DNA of 64,000 nt from Isoetes taiwanensis (GCA_021234155.1 JAJEKV010000008.1:1631521-1695520), one strand, 5' to 3'. Positions 24,340-36,675 are shown, numbered from the stretch's first letter. Notes: generated from the letters alone by a model not told the origin. Made by a program: numbers and translations.

Positions 24340-25955
24340 GCTAAACCCATGCATCAGAGCCCGCCTGGGACAACCAAGATGAGGGGCTACCATGGAAACG
24401 GCCTCGACCAGACATCACAGACAAGGGAGAGGCCTCTTCCATGAAGAGGGAGGTACGGGCCAAAGCCCAATCAACAAGACCGGCCCAACAAGCTGAGAGT
24501 CTTTGGAGCCATCTCAAGGCCGACATTGAGAATAACAATGCACGCATTGCAGGCCTGACAACAGAGATCTGGTCCTCCGGTACTCCATGTGCAAAGGTCC
24601 ATAGGGGCCACGGCCGAGCCACACCAGCCACGTACCGGGATGACGCGCAGGACACACTTGCGCTACTAGCGAGACCAGCACTACCACCACACCACCACCA
24701 AGCCACCCCGTGCCACCACCATCGGCGGCAGGCTGCAGCCCCACACGACATTGACCCACAGGCCACATGCTTTGGCGGCCGCAGGGCAGAGGCATCCGCG
24801 GTCGAGGGGGAGTCGCGGGACTAGTCGGCGGGGATGTGCATTTTAAGCCCACCAAATGTGCTACAAACCCTCAAGGCTACTCATTCTTTGCCCCAACTCC
24901 GGTTGATCCCGCTCCTACCCGGCCGGCTCCGGCTCCACCACTCATCACGCTCCCTTAGTGGCCATTGCCCCTCAATCATATGCTACCTCTGCTCCCATTG
25001 CTTCCCCTCCCCCCCCCCCCCCCCACCTACGCTCCCGCTCTTTCTCCATAACCCGGTTTGCCTATGTAACTGCTGCGACAAATAGAAAATGTGCCTTCGG
25101 GTGGTCTCCTAGAACTGTCGGAATTCCCATGGCAGAAGGGAAATAGTCTCAACTCCGTGGCTGCAGCAATGGATCTCATCTTCCTCATGGAGACATGGGA
25201 ACATGGAGGGCATAGGCTACTCGATCTTCCGGGATACCATCATTTTTCAGTATTCAATAGCTGCACAGGAAAGAAGGGATACAGGGAGGGTTGCCTATTA
25301 TTACCGGATATCTTTGATGCAGCCAATCTCTTTACACAAGACAGACAGACATAACCGGTACCTGTGGGTCCGCGTGCATAATTGTAGTGGCAGCCCTAGT
25401 CTCTTCCTGGTCGCCTGCTACTTCCCTCATGCAGAGAGCAACTTCTATCACAGCCACTCAGATGTGGATAGGATGAATCCTTATGTCGATTTGTATGATG
25501 ACATCCAGCAACACAAGCAGTTGGGTAGTGTCGTACTCCTTGGAGATTTCAATGCTCGAATAGGAGTGAAGCGACCCAGGAGACTTGACCCCCTGGCAGA
25601 TGATGTGCTGCAGCTATGTCATGCAGAGGCAACTTGGTTACGAACATCAGATGACAACTAGGTCATGCGCTTTGGTAGGTAGTTGCTTCTGCTATGCGGT
25701 ATCTTTGACTTGGTGATTTGAATGGCCTGATACAGTGGCCCTCTTCCTGCAAATGCACTTGTAGACAGGAGAACTAGAGCGGAAATGGTGGATTATCTCT
25801 TAGTGGTTGAGTAGGATATGCCTATCATCAATCACTTTCAAGTAGGTACAGATACTTGAGACGAGGAGGCTGACTCAGATCGCCTTCCACTCTACCTGAA
25901 GCTGGCCTTGCAGGTAGTCAGAACTCCCTCAATGGCAGCTTCTCGCCAACCTCAG
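24340..25955 (+). mobile_element. LINE 5' part with EEP endonuclease (copy E)
   Basis: A GC-rich leader (24,340-25,085, including a C14 run at 25,009-25,022) is followed by an endonuclease-like frame. It has LVACYFPHAESNFYH at ~25,408, then VVLLGDFNARIGVKRP at ~25,530-25,575, an EEP nuclease active-site block homologous to the one in copy A. The region also reads DLIFLMETWEHGGHR in another frame at ~25,167, corresponding to the catalytic glutamate motif. Reading is lost after 25,950 and no RT follows, so it is 3'-truncated. The leader has proline- and histidine-rich antisense frames that I regard as shadows. Confidence 0.75.
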
Positions 25956-26862
25956 TTGCGACTGTATTACGAACAGGCAGAGAGGCTTACGCCGAAATGC
26001 TCACAGATGACTGGCAAGAATTTTGCAAGCCACCATGCTAGAGCAGCGTATCACTATTTTGCCGATAATTTTATATTCGAAACTTTTTGGAAGGCGATAA
26101 GTTTTGCATATTTAAGAATTTATATAGTGCATATGGCGACAAATGTTAATCACTAACGTATTTTGTGTCGTACTTGTAAGGATGTCTAAAATCCTACCAT
26201 AGCATTGTTGCCGTGACGCCAACATAATGATACACCTAAGTGCCACTAACTAATGTTGCAAGCTCCCATTTTGTTTTGATGATCGTATAGAGTAGTATTT
26301 TTTTTAATATGGTTGCACCCCATTGTAAAGACACCAAAATTGCTTTATTACATTCTGTAGATATTTAAGGCATAGTTATGGCACAAAGAAAATTCAAAAC
26401 CTTCACCTCTATACTCCCTGGCTATATGGAATTGGTAACTCTATGGTTTCTAAGTAGGCGATCTGTGTGAGATTCAAGAATTGAGATTGTTGATAAAGAG
26501 GCGAAAAAACTCCTTCATTAAGTTCATATAGTTGGCGAATGTGGTAGAAGATGGAAGGCTTCTCTACAAAAATTTGGCGAATTAATCTCATTATTTTACT
26601 GACGGAAACCTACTAAACATAGTGGCAATTTTTTTAAAAATTCAAAAATATAACAATTTTGCGATAAGTAGCCACTAAAATCAACATTGTGCTTCATGAT
26701 TGCGTTTTAGTTGACGTGGGAAGTAATTCCGAAAAACAAAAAGCTTCCTTAATATAGCTATTATGTACATACTGAAAAAACGGATATGTATTTGAAATGT
26801 GATACATCTCTTACTCTACATTTGGCCAAATGTAGGACACCCTAGCTTTCTTTTACCCACCA
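25956..26862. other. Unassigned AT-rich spacer
   Basis: Nothing recognisable between the LINE endonuclease and the first Gag codons. A 5' LTR of the gypsy element would be expected here but I do not see one, so the element is probably truncated. Confidence 0.4.
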
Positions 26863-29437
26863 ATGGCTCAAGCTAACAAAAGCCATTGGAAACAAAATTG
26901 GCAGGACATGAAGGCAGCATTCCTAGCCCACTATAGTTCTTCTGATGACGACCAACAACTACTGAAACAACTCAATGAGCTCCAACAACAAACCACAGAG
27001 TCTGCCAGAGACTTTGCTGAGCACTTGATTATTCTTGTCAACAAACTCAAAGAGTATCTTACGCAGAGCTAGATTTTAGTATGGTTCCTGCAAGGTTTGC
27101 CTCCAGCTATTCGTCTCATGACATAATATTTGCGTCCCAAGTCCTTAGATCACGCTATAGAATTGATGAATCATTCGGTCAATGTGTCTTTCCATAGGTT
27201 CCCCTTGTCGGACCTCCCTTTTATGCCACCTGCTCTGATTTCTCATCACCAACAGACCTCCTCATTGCAAATACTATAATATGTGCAATCGTGCCATGGA
27301 AGAATACACGCGTGCTAACCCCATGTCCTTCCACCAAAAACTTGTCTTCCAAGTCCAAACCACGTCTATGCACTTTCAGTCAACTTCACAGTCTCAACAA
27401 ACCTAGCCACAATGTGGACATTCTTCACCGCAACCTCTTAGTGTTATCATTGTAGAGAATGGGACCACACCACTACTATATGCCCTCAACTTCCTCAAGT
27501 TCAAGTTCTGCTACCTGGTACCAACCAGGCTGCTTCAGTCCGCCTTATTATGTATCAACTTTGGGTAGCGAATGGCGAACAAGGTCCACGGCCTATGCTA
27601 AACCACCACGTGCTCCCCAGCAGCAACATCAACCTACACAAGCTACCCCTCAGGCTACATTGGATCAACAGGCTTAGGAAGAGATCTATCAAGCTTTGAA
27701 TCCTTTGGTTCAACAATCCAATTGGGTTGGTTTAGTGTCACGCCAAGCCCATGGTACTCATCCCTATCATCTCACACCTCAGGACACACGGCCTGCCTTT
27801 GCAGTTACTACTGTCCCTCAGGACTCTACCACCAAAATGGCTAATTTTAAGCCAGATCTTGCCTCAGGTCATGTCCAAAGTTCGCTAGAGTATCCTTCGT
27901 CTCATGCAAGCAGCTGAAGGATGCATGCTCACCAATGTTCATGCCACCACTCAAGCTCAACAACGGGCGGCTGACCCCTCTGTCTCCATGCCAACTCCAC
28001 GCACTTGGACATATCCAAACATTGCTGCTGAAGTAGAGCGCTTAAAGGAAGTATCCACTTCCTTACCCATGGATCCAGCACCTCTTGACACGGCTAGTGC
28101 AAGGACACAAGTTTTTTTGGAGTTACAAGAGGAACTTGCAAAAATAAAGATTCCTCTTAATCTGTCCACGATCTTTAAACTTTGTCATGCTCTTTGGGAA
28201 CAATTGCTTTTGCCTACTCTTTTTGTTGGTGCAGTGGCCACTTCCACACCCATGGTTATACTCAGACCAATGGAGGTAGTGCAATCAATCTCATCACGGA
28301 TAAACTTCGCCAACAACTAGGCATCAAGCAATTATATCACGTTTTTTATGATATCAAACTTGCCAATGGTCACATCACGCGTCAACAAGATATTATTCCT
28401 CAGCTGACAATTAACATTGGCGATCTCAATTTTCCTCTGGAATTTGGTGAAGATCTGAGTGACTATGAAATGTTTGTTGGATGTCCCTTCCGTCGACAGG
28501 CTAAGAGCATACATTATTGGGCCACATGCCAACTTGTTATCACAGATGGTCATTTAAATGCTACTATAGATTTAGAAATGAGGCAAATCATCACGGTTGA
28601 GCATGTTGAACCATCTCGGTCAGATAGCGACTCTGATGATGTTTAAAGTACTTATCAAGTCCAAGCTCCTGCTGCTGAGTTGCTCTATCTACCTAATCCT
28701 GAGTATGTTGATCCTTGGGGAGACATGAATCTCGATCAGGATCATGCGATTGCTATCTTGCTTGATCTTTATCTTGTGCCTTGTAATCAGGTCAACTTAA
28801 TAGATTCCTATAAGAAGCCAGAATGACCTCCTTCTCCGTGGATACTGCAACCATCATGAACAAATCCCTTGTTGATCCAAAACAGTTGCCTCTGTTCTTC
28901 ACCACCCCTAGTGCATCATTCTTCACCACTACTAGTGCATCACTATTGGTTCTTCTACACCCACCAGCCCATATGGTAACGGATGCTAATTTTTCCGCAC
29001 ATCCAAACTCCTAAAATGGAGATCCTTGAATTAGGACAAAATCAACCCATTCGATTAGCAATTGGTCTCTTTCCATTTTAGAGAAAAAGTTGTCTGCCTT
29101 TTCAAGAAATTTGAGCATATTTTTGCGTGGAGCTACACAGATTTAAGAGGCATTAACAAAGAGTTAGATGAGCTTACTACACCCACCAAACCTGACTCTT
29201 GCCCCATCTAGCAACGACAATATCGGCTCAACCCAAATTATCGTGACCGTGTGAAAGCTGAAATCGATAAACTTCTGGTAGCAAGTCTTATTTACGAAGT
29301 CAAATATCAGAATGGGTGAGCCATATTGTTATTGCTCGTAAGCACAATGGTAAGATCCGCGTTTGCGTGGACTACATCAGGCTACAGAGCATGACCATTT
29401 TCCACTACCTGTCATGAATCAAGTTCTTGAAGAAGTG
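26863..29437 (+). pseudogene. Ty3/gypsy retrotransposon, Gag-protease-RT N-terminal part
   Basis: This is the left half of a degenerate gypsy element. Gag is represented at 26,863-27,072 and onward (WKQNWQDMKAAFLAHYSS, ARDFAEHLI), followed by a proline/glutamine-rich nucleocapsid-like region. A retropepsin-like domain lies at 28,220-28,500: GGSAINLITDKLRQQLGI, then LANGHI and DYEMFVGCPF. The catalytic Asp position reads Asn (TNGGSA), so it would be inactive. The N-terminus of reverse transcriptase begins near 29,215 (YRLNPNYRDRVKAEIDKLL) and continues to PVMNQVLEEV, where the frame stops at the insertion point at 29,437. The continuing codons are found 17.8 kb away at 47,247. In-frame stops occur throughout, so it is inactive. 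Confidence 0.88.
29433..29437. repeat. Target-site duplication AAGTG, left
   Basis: AAGTG precedes a TG dinucleotide that starts the 17.8-kb insertion. The same five bases follow its CA end at 47,242-47,246. Confidence 0.8.
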
Positions 29438-29495
29438 TGTTTGGGGTCTGGGTTTGGGAACTCCTGCAAGACAGCCCTATGTGAGGACCCTTGAA
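29438..29495 (-). repeat. 3' LTR terminus of the nested element
   Basis: Read in reverse this ends with the same bases as the host gypsy LTR end at 49,075-49,130, including GACAG and CCCAAAC blocks. Beyond about 60 bases similarity fades, so the LTR is truncated or highly diverged. Confidence 0.6.
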
Positions 29496-29816
29496 CAAGG
29501 TGACGGTGCAAACGCACTAATGACCTGTGGTGCAATTGCAGATTCCTTTTTCAAAAAAACATAAATTCGACAGTTTTGACCATTTAAAAAAAACAACTAC
29601 CAAAAAATAAAGTTGCATTCCAAATATGGCCAATTTTAAAAGTGGGCGACAGATTTTGTGTTAAGACACACTAAGAAGTGCACTTTCTTACGACACAAAA
29701 ATACAAAGGGAAGGAAGAAAGTCTATGCGCACATAGACAACAAAGTTATATTTCAATAATTTAATACAATAATATAGGCACTTAAAAAAATGTCCTTTTT
29801 TTTAGCACACATTAAA

Positions 29817-30960
29817 TATCAAGAGGAGGTTCCTTGTCAACAAGTTCGTCATCAGAATCTGCAGGAGGGAGAACCTTAGTAGAGTACATCGGGATTAACT
29901 TCCTCGATTAATGCGGCATCCTTCTCTTCCACAACCTTTTGAAGCTCTTCCACGGGGAACAAGCTCGGCGAACTTCGGCGGATCGTTGGTGTTTCAGGTG
30001 AGTGGAAAGCAAAGGCTCGAGCTTGAAGCTGCGGGATTACCATCCTTATCCTTAAGGCCAACCTCCCGCTTTTTCATCCGGGTGTCGCGCGAGAGAACTT
30101 ATTCGATTTTATATAAACCACGTAATCCTTATCAAAATCAATTGCAAAGGCAGTTGCGACCCTTTTTTAAAGCACAAGCCAAGGTGGTCCACGACCACGA
30201 AGGCATCGGCGACCCGGTCACTGGGCGTGAAAACATCTCTAAAAGGGTATTAATAAGGCATTGAGGCTTTCGATAAGGATTGACTATACGACCACGTATC
30301 TGGGTGCATTAATTTCGAATGATCTGGCGGGAATTGAAACGATTACACAAATCCATTCCGGCGGTATTATAGTGCAAAATGCTTCTGCGCCCACCAATCT
30401 TTGTGGTAACCAATGTGCATCCGTTCCCAAACATTTACAAGCCTTGCACCACCGCCATTTCCTCTTACATTCGTCTTCAACCTGCAACCGCAACCAATGA
30501 GTTATTGTGCTGCTATGCATAGCAAAAGAAATAACTTATCAAATGGTTTTGCCAGAATAACCCGACTTTAAGTGCTCTCTCATTGACTTGTACCATACCC
30601 TTTGATTACTTGAATGAAAAACTACTATCCTCCAAAGCGGTGCAGTATTTATTTTGACGAAACGTCTTAAGAAAGAATCAAATTCAGCATAAGTAAAAGG
30701 AGAATCATCTCCTCGACTATCAGGTAGCTTGAACCCATAAGGAATATCGCCAATACACAACGAATAATTGCCGATTTCAACGTATGGTCAAGTTTGACAC
30801 AATTTCCATGATATATCTGGTATAAACAATTTTGGCCAAACATGTCAAACCTTTCAAATTCTGTTGGTACAAAACTTTGCTCAGCTTCTTCCTTCTTCTT
30901 AAGCTTGGCGCGCTCTTCCTTGGCAAGTCTAACCATGTTAAGAAACCCTGGCGGCATCGG
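29817..30960 (-). pseudogene. Beta-class DNA methyltransferase (N6-adenine or N4-cytosine), frameshifted
   Basis: The minus strand encodes a methyltransferase in several frames. Order from the N-terminus: a basic helix (EERAKLKKKEEAEQ, ~30,910); LYQIYHGNCVKL (~30,800), like the YxGDxxxxL lead-in; LCIGDIPYGFKLP (~30,750), equivalent to motif IV DPPY but with Ile for the first Pro; WRIVVFHSSNQ (~30,620); CKRKWRWCKACKC (~30,460), a cysteine patch; NPYRKPQCLINTLLEMFSRP (~30,270-30,215); DRVADAF in the next frame (~30,220), equivalent to DPFxGxG; and LACALKKGRNC (~30,140). An acidic tail ends at a stop at ~29,818. Motif IV before motif I with NPxxKP defines the N6_N4_Mtase family. Such enzymes methylate DNA bases and are common in bacteria and rare in plants. 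At least three frameshifts make this copy dead. Confidence 0.72.
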
Positions 30961-30963
30961 GTC

Positions 30964-31690
30964 CTTCTTTTTCTTTTTTTCTTTTTTTGAAGAACCGTGG
31001 TCGACAATATATTAAAAGAATGGTAATGTTACAAAGCAAGTGAGGAGGAAGGAGGCGCCCAAAAGAGACAGTGATACCTCGACACTCCACAACAACCGCA
31101 ACTCTACCGCCAGACAAAAGACCATCACCATCTACCACACCCAAGAAGTCCCGCCAAATGGAAAACTTCCGCTCTACTAATCCGGGAACACCAAAAAGCT
31201 TTGAAATAGCTTGTACCGAAGTCGAGGAATCGAGAGGTCGCAGGCTTGCTGAATCCCCCGAAAGATCCACAACCGCCGCTTCCAAATCAACCACACCAAC
31301 CAAGGCACGCCGACGGATGCAAGGCTTGCTGCCCGTGACGAGCGCCAAACACCGGGATACACATGAAGCAAGCAATTGTTGGCTATTCAATCTCACCAAA
31401 ATGAGCCCCGACCCAATCCCCGGACAACCCGTAGAATGAGGGCATAAAACCGCATAATGCTCCACGCCTCACGATGAAGGCCACAACAAGGGCAAAGAGG
31501 GCTCACACCTGGCCTAAACCGACTCACAAGGACATTCACCCCGTCATGGTGATTGCACCACCCGCCCACATAAGCACCCCGAACCTTCGGTGGGAAGTGA
31601 GCTCCATGTCCACGTCCAAACCGAGCGCCATCGAGAACCCGGAAGCTGCAGAGACCACTTGCCTGAAGGGGGCAGAGTGTCTAAAACCAC
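30964..31690 (-). mobile_element. L1-type LINE 3' fragment
   Basis: Minus-strand frames encode the C-terminal zinc region of a plant L1 element (RFRPGVSPLCPCCGLHREAW near 31,500) and then PWLVWLIWKRRLWIFRG (~31,280-31,230). The 3' UTR ends TTTTAATATATT, then TTCTTC followed by an A-rich tail (plus-strand T-rich 30,964-30,991). The same terminal signature marks the copy at 12.6-13.04 kb. It interrupts the region upstream of the methyltransferase, separating it from the palindromic array and possibly from its own N-terminus. Confidence 0.75.
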
Positions 31691-31705
31691 AGAACACAGC
31701 TTTAG

Positions 31706-32048
31706 TAAGAACAAGAAGACTAAAGTTCAAAGTGTCTTCCTATGCGCCAAGATAGCAACATAGTAACAGACTTCTTGTGGTGCTATGTCCGCAGATAGAC
31801 ACAAACGAAAGCGACTTTAGTAAGAAGAAAAAATAGAAGTTCCGAGTGTTAGCCTATGCGCGCATAGCACCACAGTAACAGACTTCTTGTAGCGCGAACG
31901 CGCGCATAGCCACACAACAAGAAAACATCTTTAATAAGAAGAAAAAACAGAAGTTCCGAGTGTTAGCCTATGCGCGCATAGCACCACAGTAACAGACTTC
32001 TTGTAGTGCTATGCGCGCATAGGCGTGTACACAACAAGATAAGTACGG
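31706..32048. repeat. Tandem array of ~115-bp units containing CTATGCGCGCATAG
   Basis: Three units start at 31,706, 31,821 and 31,935 (spacing 115 and 114). Each carries TAAGAA(C/G)AA, AAGTTC..AGTGT, the palindrome CTATGCGCGCATAG or a decayed version, and CAGTAACAGACTTCTTGT. Units 2 and 3 are almost identical. The same palindrome builds a different array at 39.86-40.15 kb. Confidence 0.88.
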
Positions 32049-32099
32049 GAACAACAAATTTTGCCGGTTCAGTAAAATTGAGCGTATTGGTTTATCTTT

Positions 32100-32459
32100 T
32101 CATCGGAGCGACCATGTAGGGTATAATTCTTTAACTTTTTCCTGTGTGTCACGGTTAAGGTGGACCATGAGTTTTCTGCCGACAGAGTGCACAATCCTTT
32201 TGGGCGAAAAAGTAAGGAGTGTTAAAAACTCGGAACGTAAACTACCGGCAAGAACCGTCTTTGAAACGTAAACTACTTGTTTGAATTCACCGTGCATCTC
32301 TTCCAAGCTAAAGTGGCCATTCACCACCTTCTGCAGCACCTCACAATCTTTTTCTGTATTTTTTAGACCTTGCATTTCCCTCCAGACCATGATACCCATG
32401 TCCTTCTGTTTTGCTTTTTGGATCCTTCACCTTTCCTTTGGATTTCAGTGTACCCTCAG
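32100..32459 (-). pseudogene. Unidentified coding remnant upstream of the methyltransferase
   Basis: A minus-strand frame of about 100 codons reads like a real protein (EEMHGEFKQVVYVSKTVLAG, SEFLTLLTFSPKRIVHSVGR, LNRDTQEKVKELYPTWSL). I do not recognise the family. It lies upstream of, and on the same strand as, the methyltransferase blocks, separated only by the palindromic array and the L1 insertion. It may be the N-terminal domain of the same gene. Confidence 0.5.
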
Positions 32460-32548
32460 CAAACATATCAAACTTTACTTTTCTCTTGGATGAAGCTTGA
32501 AGTCCGGTAAGTGCCACCTTTTTTTTTTTTTTTTTTTTTGATCAAGTT

Positions 32549-32720
32549 CATCTACGGGCCTTTTTTGTGCCTTTGTATTTTTAAAAACGGATGGTATATA
32601 GGCCTTAGTGCCTTCATTTGATCTCACCCCCTTGTTGATCTCACCCCCTTGTGAAACAGGCCTTAGTGCCTTTGGTTGTAATGGCCTTGTGCCTCTTTGA
32701 ATATCTTCTTTTTTAAAAAG
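32549..32720 (+). repeat. Dispersed repeat GGCCTTAGTGCC, left copy
   Basis: GGCCTTAGTGCCTTTGGTTGTAATGGCC and GCCTCTTTGAATATCTTCT-type segments recur at 36,716-36,925. An internal duplication of GATCTCACCCCCTTGT lies at 32,620-32,653. The two copies bracket the 32.7-36.7 kb stretch that ends with a Helitron terminus. Confidence 0.65.
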
Positions 32721-32743
32721 GCAAGGGGTTGGGAAATGTGCCT

Positions 32744-32777
32744 GGAACGCCGCATGTAACGCCGCATGCGGCGTTCC
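32744..32777. repeat. Perfect palindrome AACGCCGCATGCGGCGTT
   Basis: The 18-bp palindrome at 32,758-32,775 is embedded in a second inverted pair (GGAACGCCGCATG and CATGCGGCGTTCC), so two alternative strong hairpins can form. It could be a terminator-like structure of an unidentified mobile element. Confidence 0.8.
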
Positions 32778-35700
32778 CTTGCCCCCTTGCGGGACGCTAG
32801 CTATTAAATACGAATTTTGAAATTTCGGGAGGCTTATTGAATACGAATTTTGCCTTCTCTCTTTTAGCCTTCACTCCCAGACAGTCCGCTCGCCCATCTC
32901 TTGCCGGAAAACCAGTCTCCTCCATAGAGCATTTGAAGTTCATGATCGGGAAGCCTGGAGCCTGGGTATTTGAAGTTTATGATCTGGAAGACTGGAGCCT
33001 GCCAGAGTTGAGCTGTTTGATTTTCTTATCTTCATCATTTTCTTTGGTTGTAAGATCTGACCATGTTCATTAGCAGCTTGGGGTCGTTGGCCTTCTCTTG
33101 CGACCAGGAGCACATCACATGCAGAATCATTGCTTACTTTTAGCAGGAGCTGGAGCTTTGCGTGGCATTTTTTGCTGGAGGTTTGTAAAACAGTAGGTTT
33201 TTATTTTCAGCCTTTGCATGCATGGCCAGAGATGTATTCGGCTACCAGAAAAACATCAAGGTAATTTTTTTCTTCAGATGTATCTGTTTCTTCCGACATT
33301 TTTCTTCAGAGGTTTCATTTATCTAAGAGGCATTTTCAGAGTAAGCTTGAAGAGTAAGCGAGTTCGGCAAAAGGATATATTTGTTGTCCCCTTCTTCCGG
33401 CCCCATTCCTTCACGCCCATTTCTTCAAAGCCATGCACTGTTCACAAATCCCGATTTCATCTGTTCAAGAAACAAAACGAAGATCTTCATTGTTGTTTCG
33501 GCAGCCAGCATGCATTATGTTTCGGACTTTTCAGGGTTCCAGCGTTTTGGCCAATTCTAGGGCAAGAGGATCGAATTTCCGTGGGCATCAGTCTGTGCAT
33601 TTCGTTTTTTGCTCTTTCTTGATTATTTGGCAATATTATTGGTTTTCTTGCAGTGCAAATAATGTAAGACGGTGGCGCCCAGAAATTGATAGCTCGGTAT
33701 AGCCGTTCTGGCCAGTGCAAGCGAGAAAAAAGGGAAGCGAAGCAACCAGGCATGTTCATTTTGACATTGGATGCTTCGGCCATGGCTTCTCACAATTTAT
33801 CTGTAGTGGCATTCCAGGCACAGGTTTTCCATCACCTCTAAATCTTATGACATTCCCTGTACTTTCTTAGATTCTTTCGTATATTTAAAATCATGCATGG
33901 ACTCTGAAATGTGTTTCCTACAGTATACAAAGTTTTGGACTTGACACATCCCTGAAATTTCTTGCAAGACAAGGTACTGTTACAGAACTTCCCTTTCTGC
34001 CTTTACAATTTCTATCATTTGTTTCGTTCATATTTCAAAATCGTGTAAGCATTCTTTGATTCTTTGTATGCAATCATCATTCAGAATAATTGTAATAGAT
34101 TCATTGTGCTTTGCTCTTACTTTGTTTTACTCTTCCTCTGCGTAAGATTTGATTGAAACTATTAGCATATGTGCATTAGTTTGAATCCTTTTGACTATTC
34201 TGAAGTGTAGTTGTATAACATAATTTATGTTTTCTGACTGGAAAATATTGCCTTATGTAAGGTTTTCCAGCTTGCATGTAAAAGTAAGATATAGCTTAGA
34301 AAGTGAGTATCAGCCATGTTTAATGCAATTGATCGCATAACCCTTTCAGCTTCGCATCTTTTAGCATTTACTACAAAAACATGCATGATATGTCATGTTA
34401 ATGTGTACAAATTCCTTTAGAAAGTTTTGGGGGTTTGTGCTTTAAAAAACCTTCCTCCAGTCTGAACATTCACTCTTAAGAAGAATTGCATTTGAGCTAA
34501 CAAATGATGTTGCTTTGTTATAAGCAATGATTTTTCTCCTCTTTAATGTTCCTGATTTTACTTGATGCAGCTACGATGTCGGGCATTTTGTTCTCTGTTT
34601 ATCCGCTTATTCTTTTTTACCTATTACTCTATTCTCTATTACCTATATTACTTCTCACCTACTCTACACTGGGCAGTTCTCAAACAGAAGATGATGCTAT
34701 TCTTTAACGGCCCTTTTTGTATGCTGATATCTCATAGTCATTTGGCATAAGCCCTATCGCATAACCAATCTTTACAATAAGTTTCGTTTTTTTCTTTGTT
34801 TTCTAGGATCTGAATATCAAGCAGTTTTCCAGAAAGTGATCATAGATCTAAAGTGAGCTTAGATCTGTGGTGGTTGTTAGAAAAGCGGTTGAAAAACAAG
34901 GATAAGTTCAGACAAGTTCAAGTCTTTATCAAGCGTATGTGTTGTTGATGCATTGTCGAGCAGATTTTTCCAAGCGTATTCAGCACAGCCTCTCACAAGC
35001 AGAAGTATGTGGTTCAGAAAATAAAGGGAAGCATATGGAAAGCTTGCATCAAGCATGGAGAACATGTCATAATTTGGTGTTAGATAGGACTGATGGAATG
35101 CAAATATGCATGACCTTTGAATGCCCACTCATATTGGACATCACTGTACCAAGAACGTTCACATGTATATAGTCTCCACTACAGATGCTTCATTCATAAG
35201 ACTCTGAGCATTTTGTCTCTTCTATCATTTCTAGACATGCATTGAGAACATCCGCAATTGTTATTCAACGTATTACCCAATGAGCACTGTATGGAGCTTA
35301 ATATATGATTTTCAGTCTCCTCCTTGGTTTTGGTAATAAATGATGCAAATTCATGCATTATTTGGTTGCTCTAACTATGCGGCAAGGTGACTAACATTAT
35401 TAGAATGGGAGTAGTTTATTGTGAATCAAGGATTACAGTCATACTCACTATCCCATATGTTATTAAAGTTCTTCTGCATGCACTTACCCATTTTATGTCC
35501 AGTTTACAGTCAAATATTTATTAAAATGGGAGCAAGTTATTGCGAAACTTAAAGGATTAAAGTCATATTCACTATCCCATATGTTTAATATTAAAGTTCC
35601 TTTGATTGCACTTGCCCATTTTAGGTCCACTTACAGATCGCTACATGTCATCCTCACCCAACATATGCCAGCATATGTTCTCTATGATGACGAAGATCAC

Positions 35701-36675
35701 AATAGACTCTAGACAATGAGATGTTCATTTGTCATTTTCTATGATACAGGATAGCAAAACTCTGGAGAACAAGAAACGCATGTTCATTCATCATTTTTTA
35801 ATGGCAATTTCAGGAATCGGTAGACAGATCTGCACCTTCCATGCCAAAACCTGTCGCCTGTGTTTTTTAACCTACCATAAACACAACATGGATTCGGCGA
35901 GGGAAAACCATCCCGCCAGATGCTCTCAATCTGCTCAAAAGTCCACACATCTGCCCTAAACTGGCATCTCAAGAGACCTATCCAAGATAGCGAGATCCGC
36001 CATGTGCGCATCGTGCATCCTTTCTATTTCCATACCATGCAGGCATCGACCATAGAAGTTGAAACTGAAGCCAAAAAAGGCTTTTTTACGACTAATTGCC
36101 AACAAACTTCTCAAAATTGCGAAAACATAGGGATGCCTATATAATACACCACAGAAATTTTGGCCAAACCATGTTAGAAAACCCCTCCACAAATACAAAA
36201 TGCAAATATTGCAAGCTTATGTCATCTTTCAAAGGAACCAACCTTTAATGTTCTCATCATAGACACCTTCAAGATAGAATAGAATACAATAGAATAGAAT
36301 AGATACCTTCAGAGGAACAGATATAGATACCTTTAGAGTTAGTCTTCCTCGATGCACCATTATTTCGAATATGACTCTAAATAAACAATTCTCTTCATAT
36401 TCTCCACCTTTCAACAATGATATACAATGTTTTGGCATTGAGCATCCATTTTCAAGTGTAAGATGAGGCATTCAACATTGCACAGAGTAGGGAGGTTGTT
36501 ACAAGCTAGGTTGGAATCGATGCAATTGAACGGATCATCCCATTTCAACATTAATCATGCAAACTAAACTTCACATCTTCACACTTTGATCCATCTCTAA
36601 ACATGGCAAATCTATAACATTTCGTTCCATTTACAAACTCCATTACATCCACCCATGACACAAGCCCACGACTAA
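32778..36675. other. Unassigned stretch ending at a Helitron 3' terminus
   Basis: T-rich segments with splice-like acceptors (33,279 TTTTTTTCTTCAG; 34,570 TTGATGCAG; 34,807 TTTTCTAG) suggest untranslated exons and introns of a captured or host transcript, but I recognise no encoded protein. A diverged ~106-bp tandem duplication lies at 35,404-35,636. A GAATA-type microsatellite lies at 36,274-36,303. The stretch may be the body of the Helitron that ends at 36,705. Confidence 0.35.
35404..35636. repeat. Diverged tandem duplication
   Basis: Two units (35,404-35,509 and 35,525-35,636) both begin AATGGGAG, contain TCACTATCCCATATGTT and TATTAAAGTTC, and end CCCATTTTA(T/G)GTCCA...TTACAG. A 15-base spacer separates them. 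Confidence 0.85.

Noticed and set aside
24341-24855. Overlapping open frames on both strands rich in Gly, Trp, Ala and His
   Set aside because: They are mutual shadows in a GC-rich LINE leader; none has a recognisable domain.
30261-30500. Plus-strand open frame over the methyltransferase region
   Set aside because: The minus strand carries ordered methyltransferase motifs here; the plus frame is a shadow.
33685-33705. TGATAGCTCGGTATAGCC resembling a pol III A box
   Set aside because: No B box at proper distance and no cloverleaf.
35784-36198. Minus-strand frames with many Trp, Phe and Cys residues
   Set aside because: They overlap plus-strand frames of similar length and match no family I recognise; probably chance.
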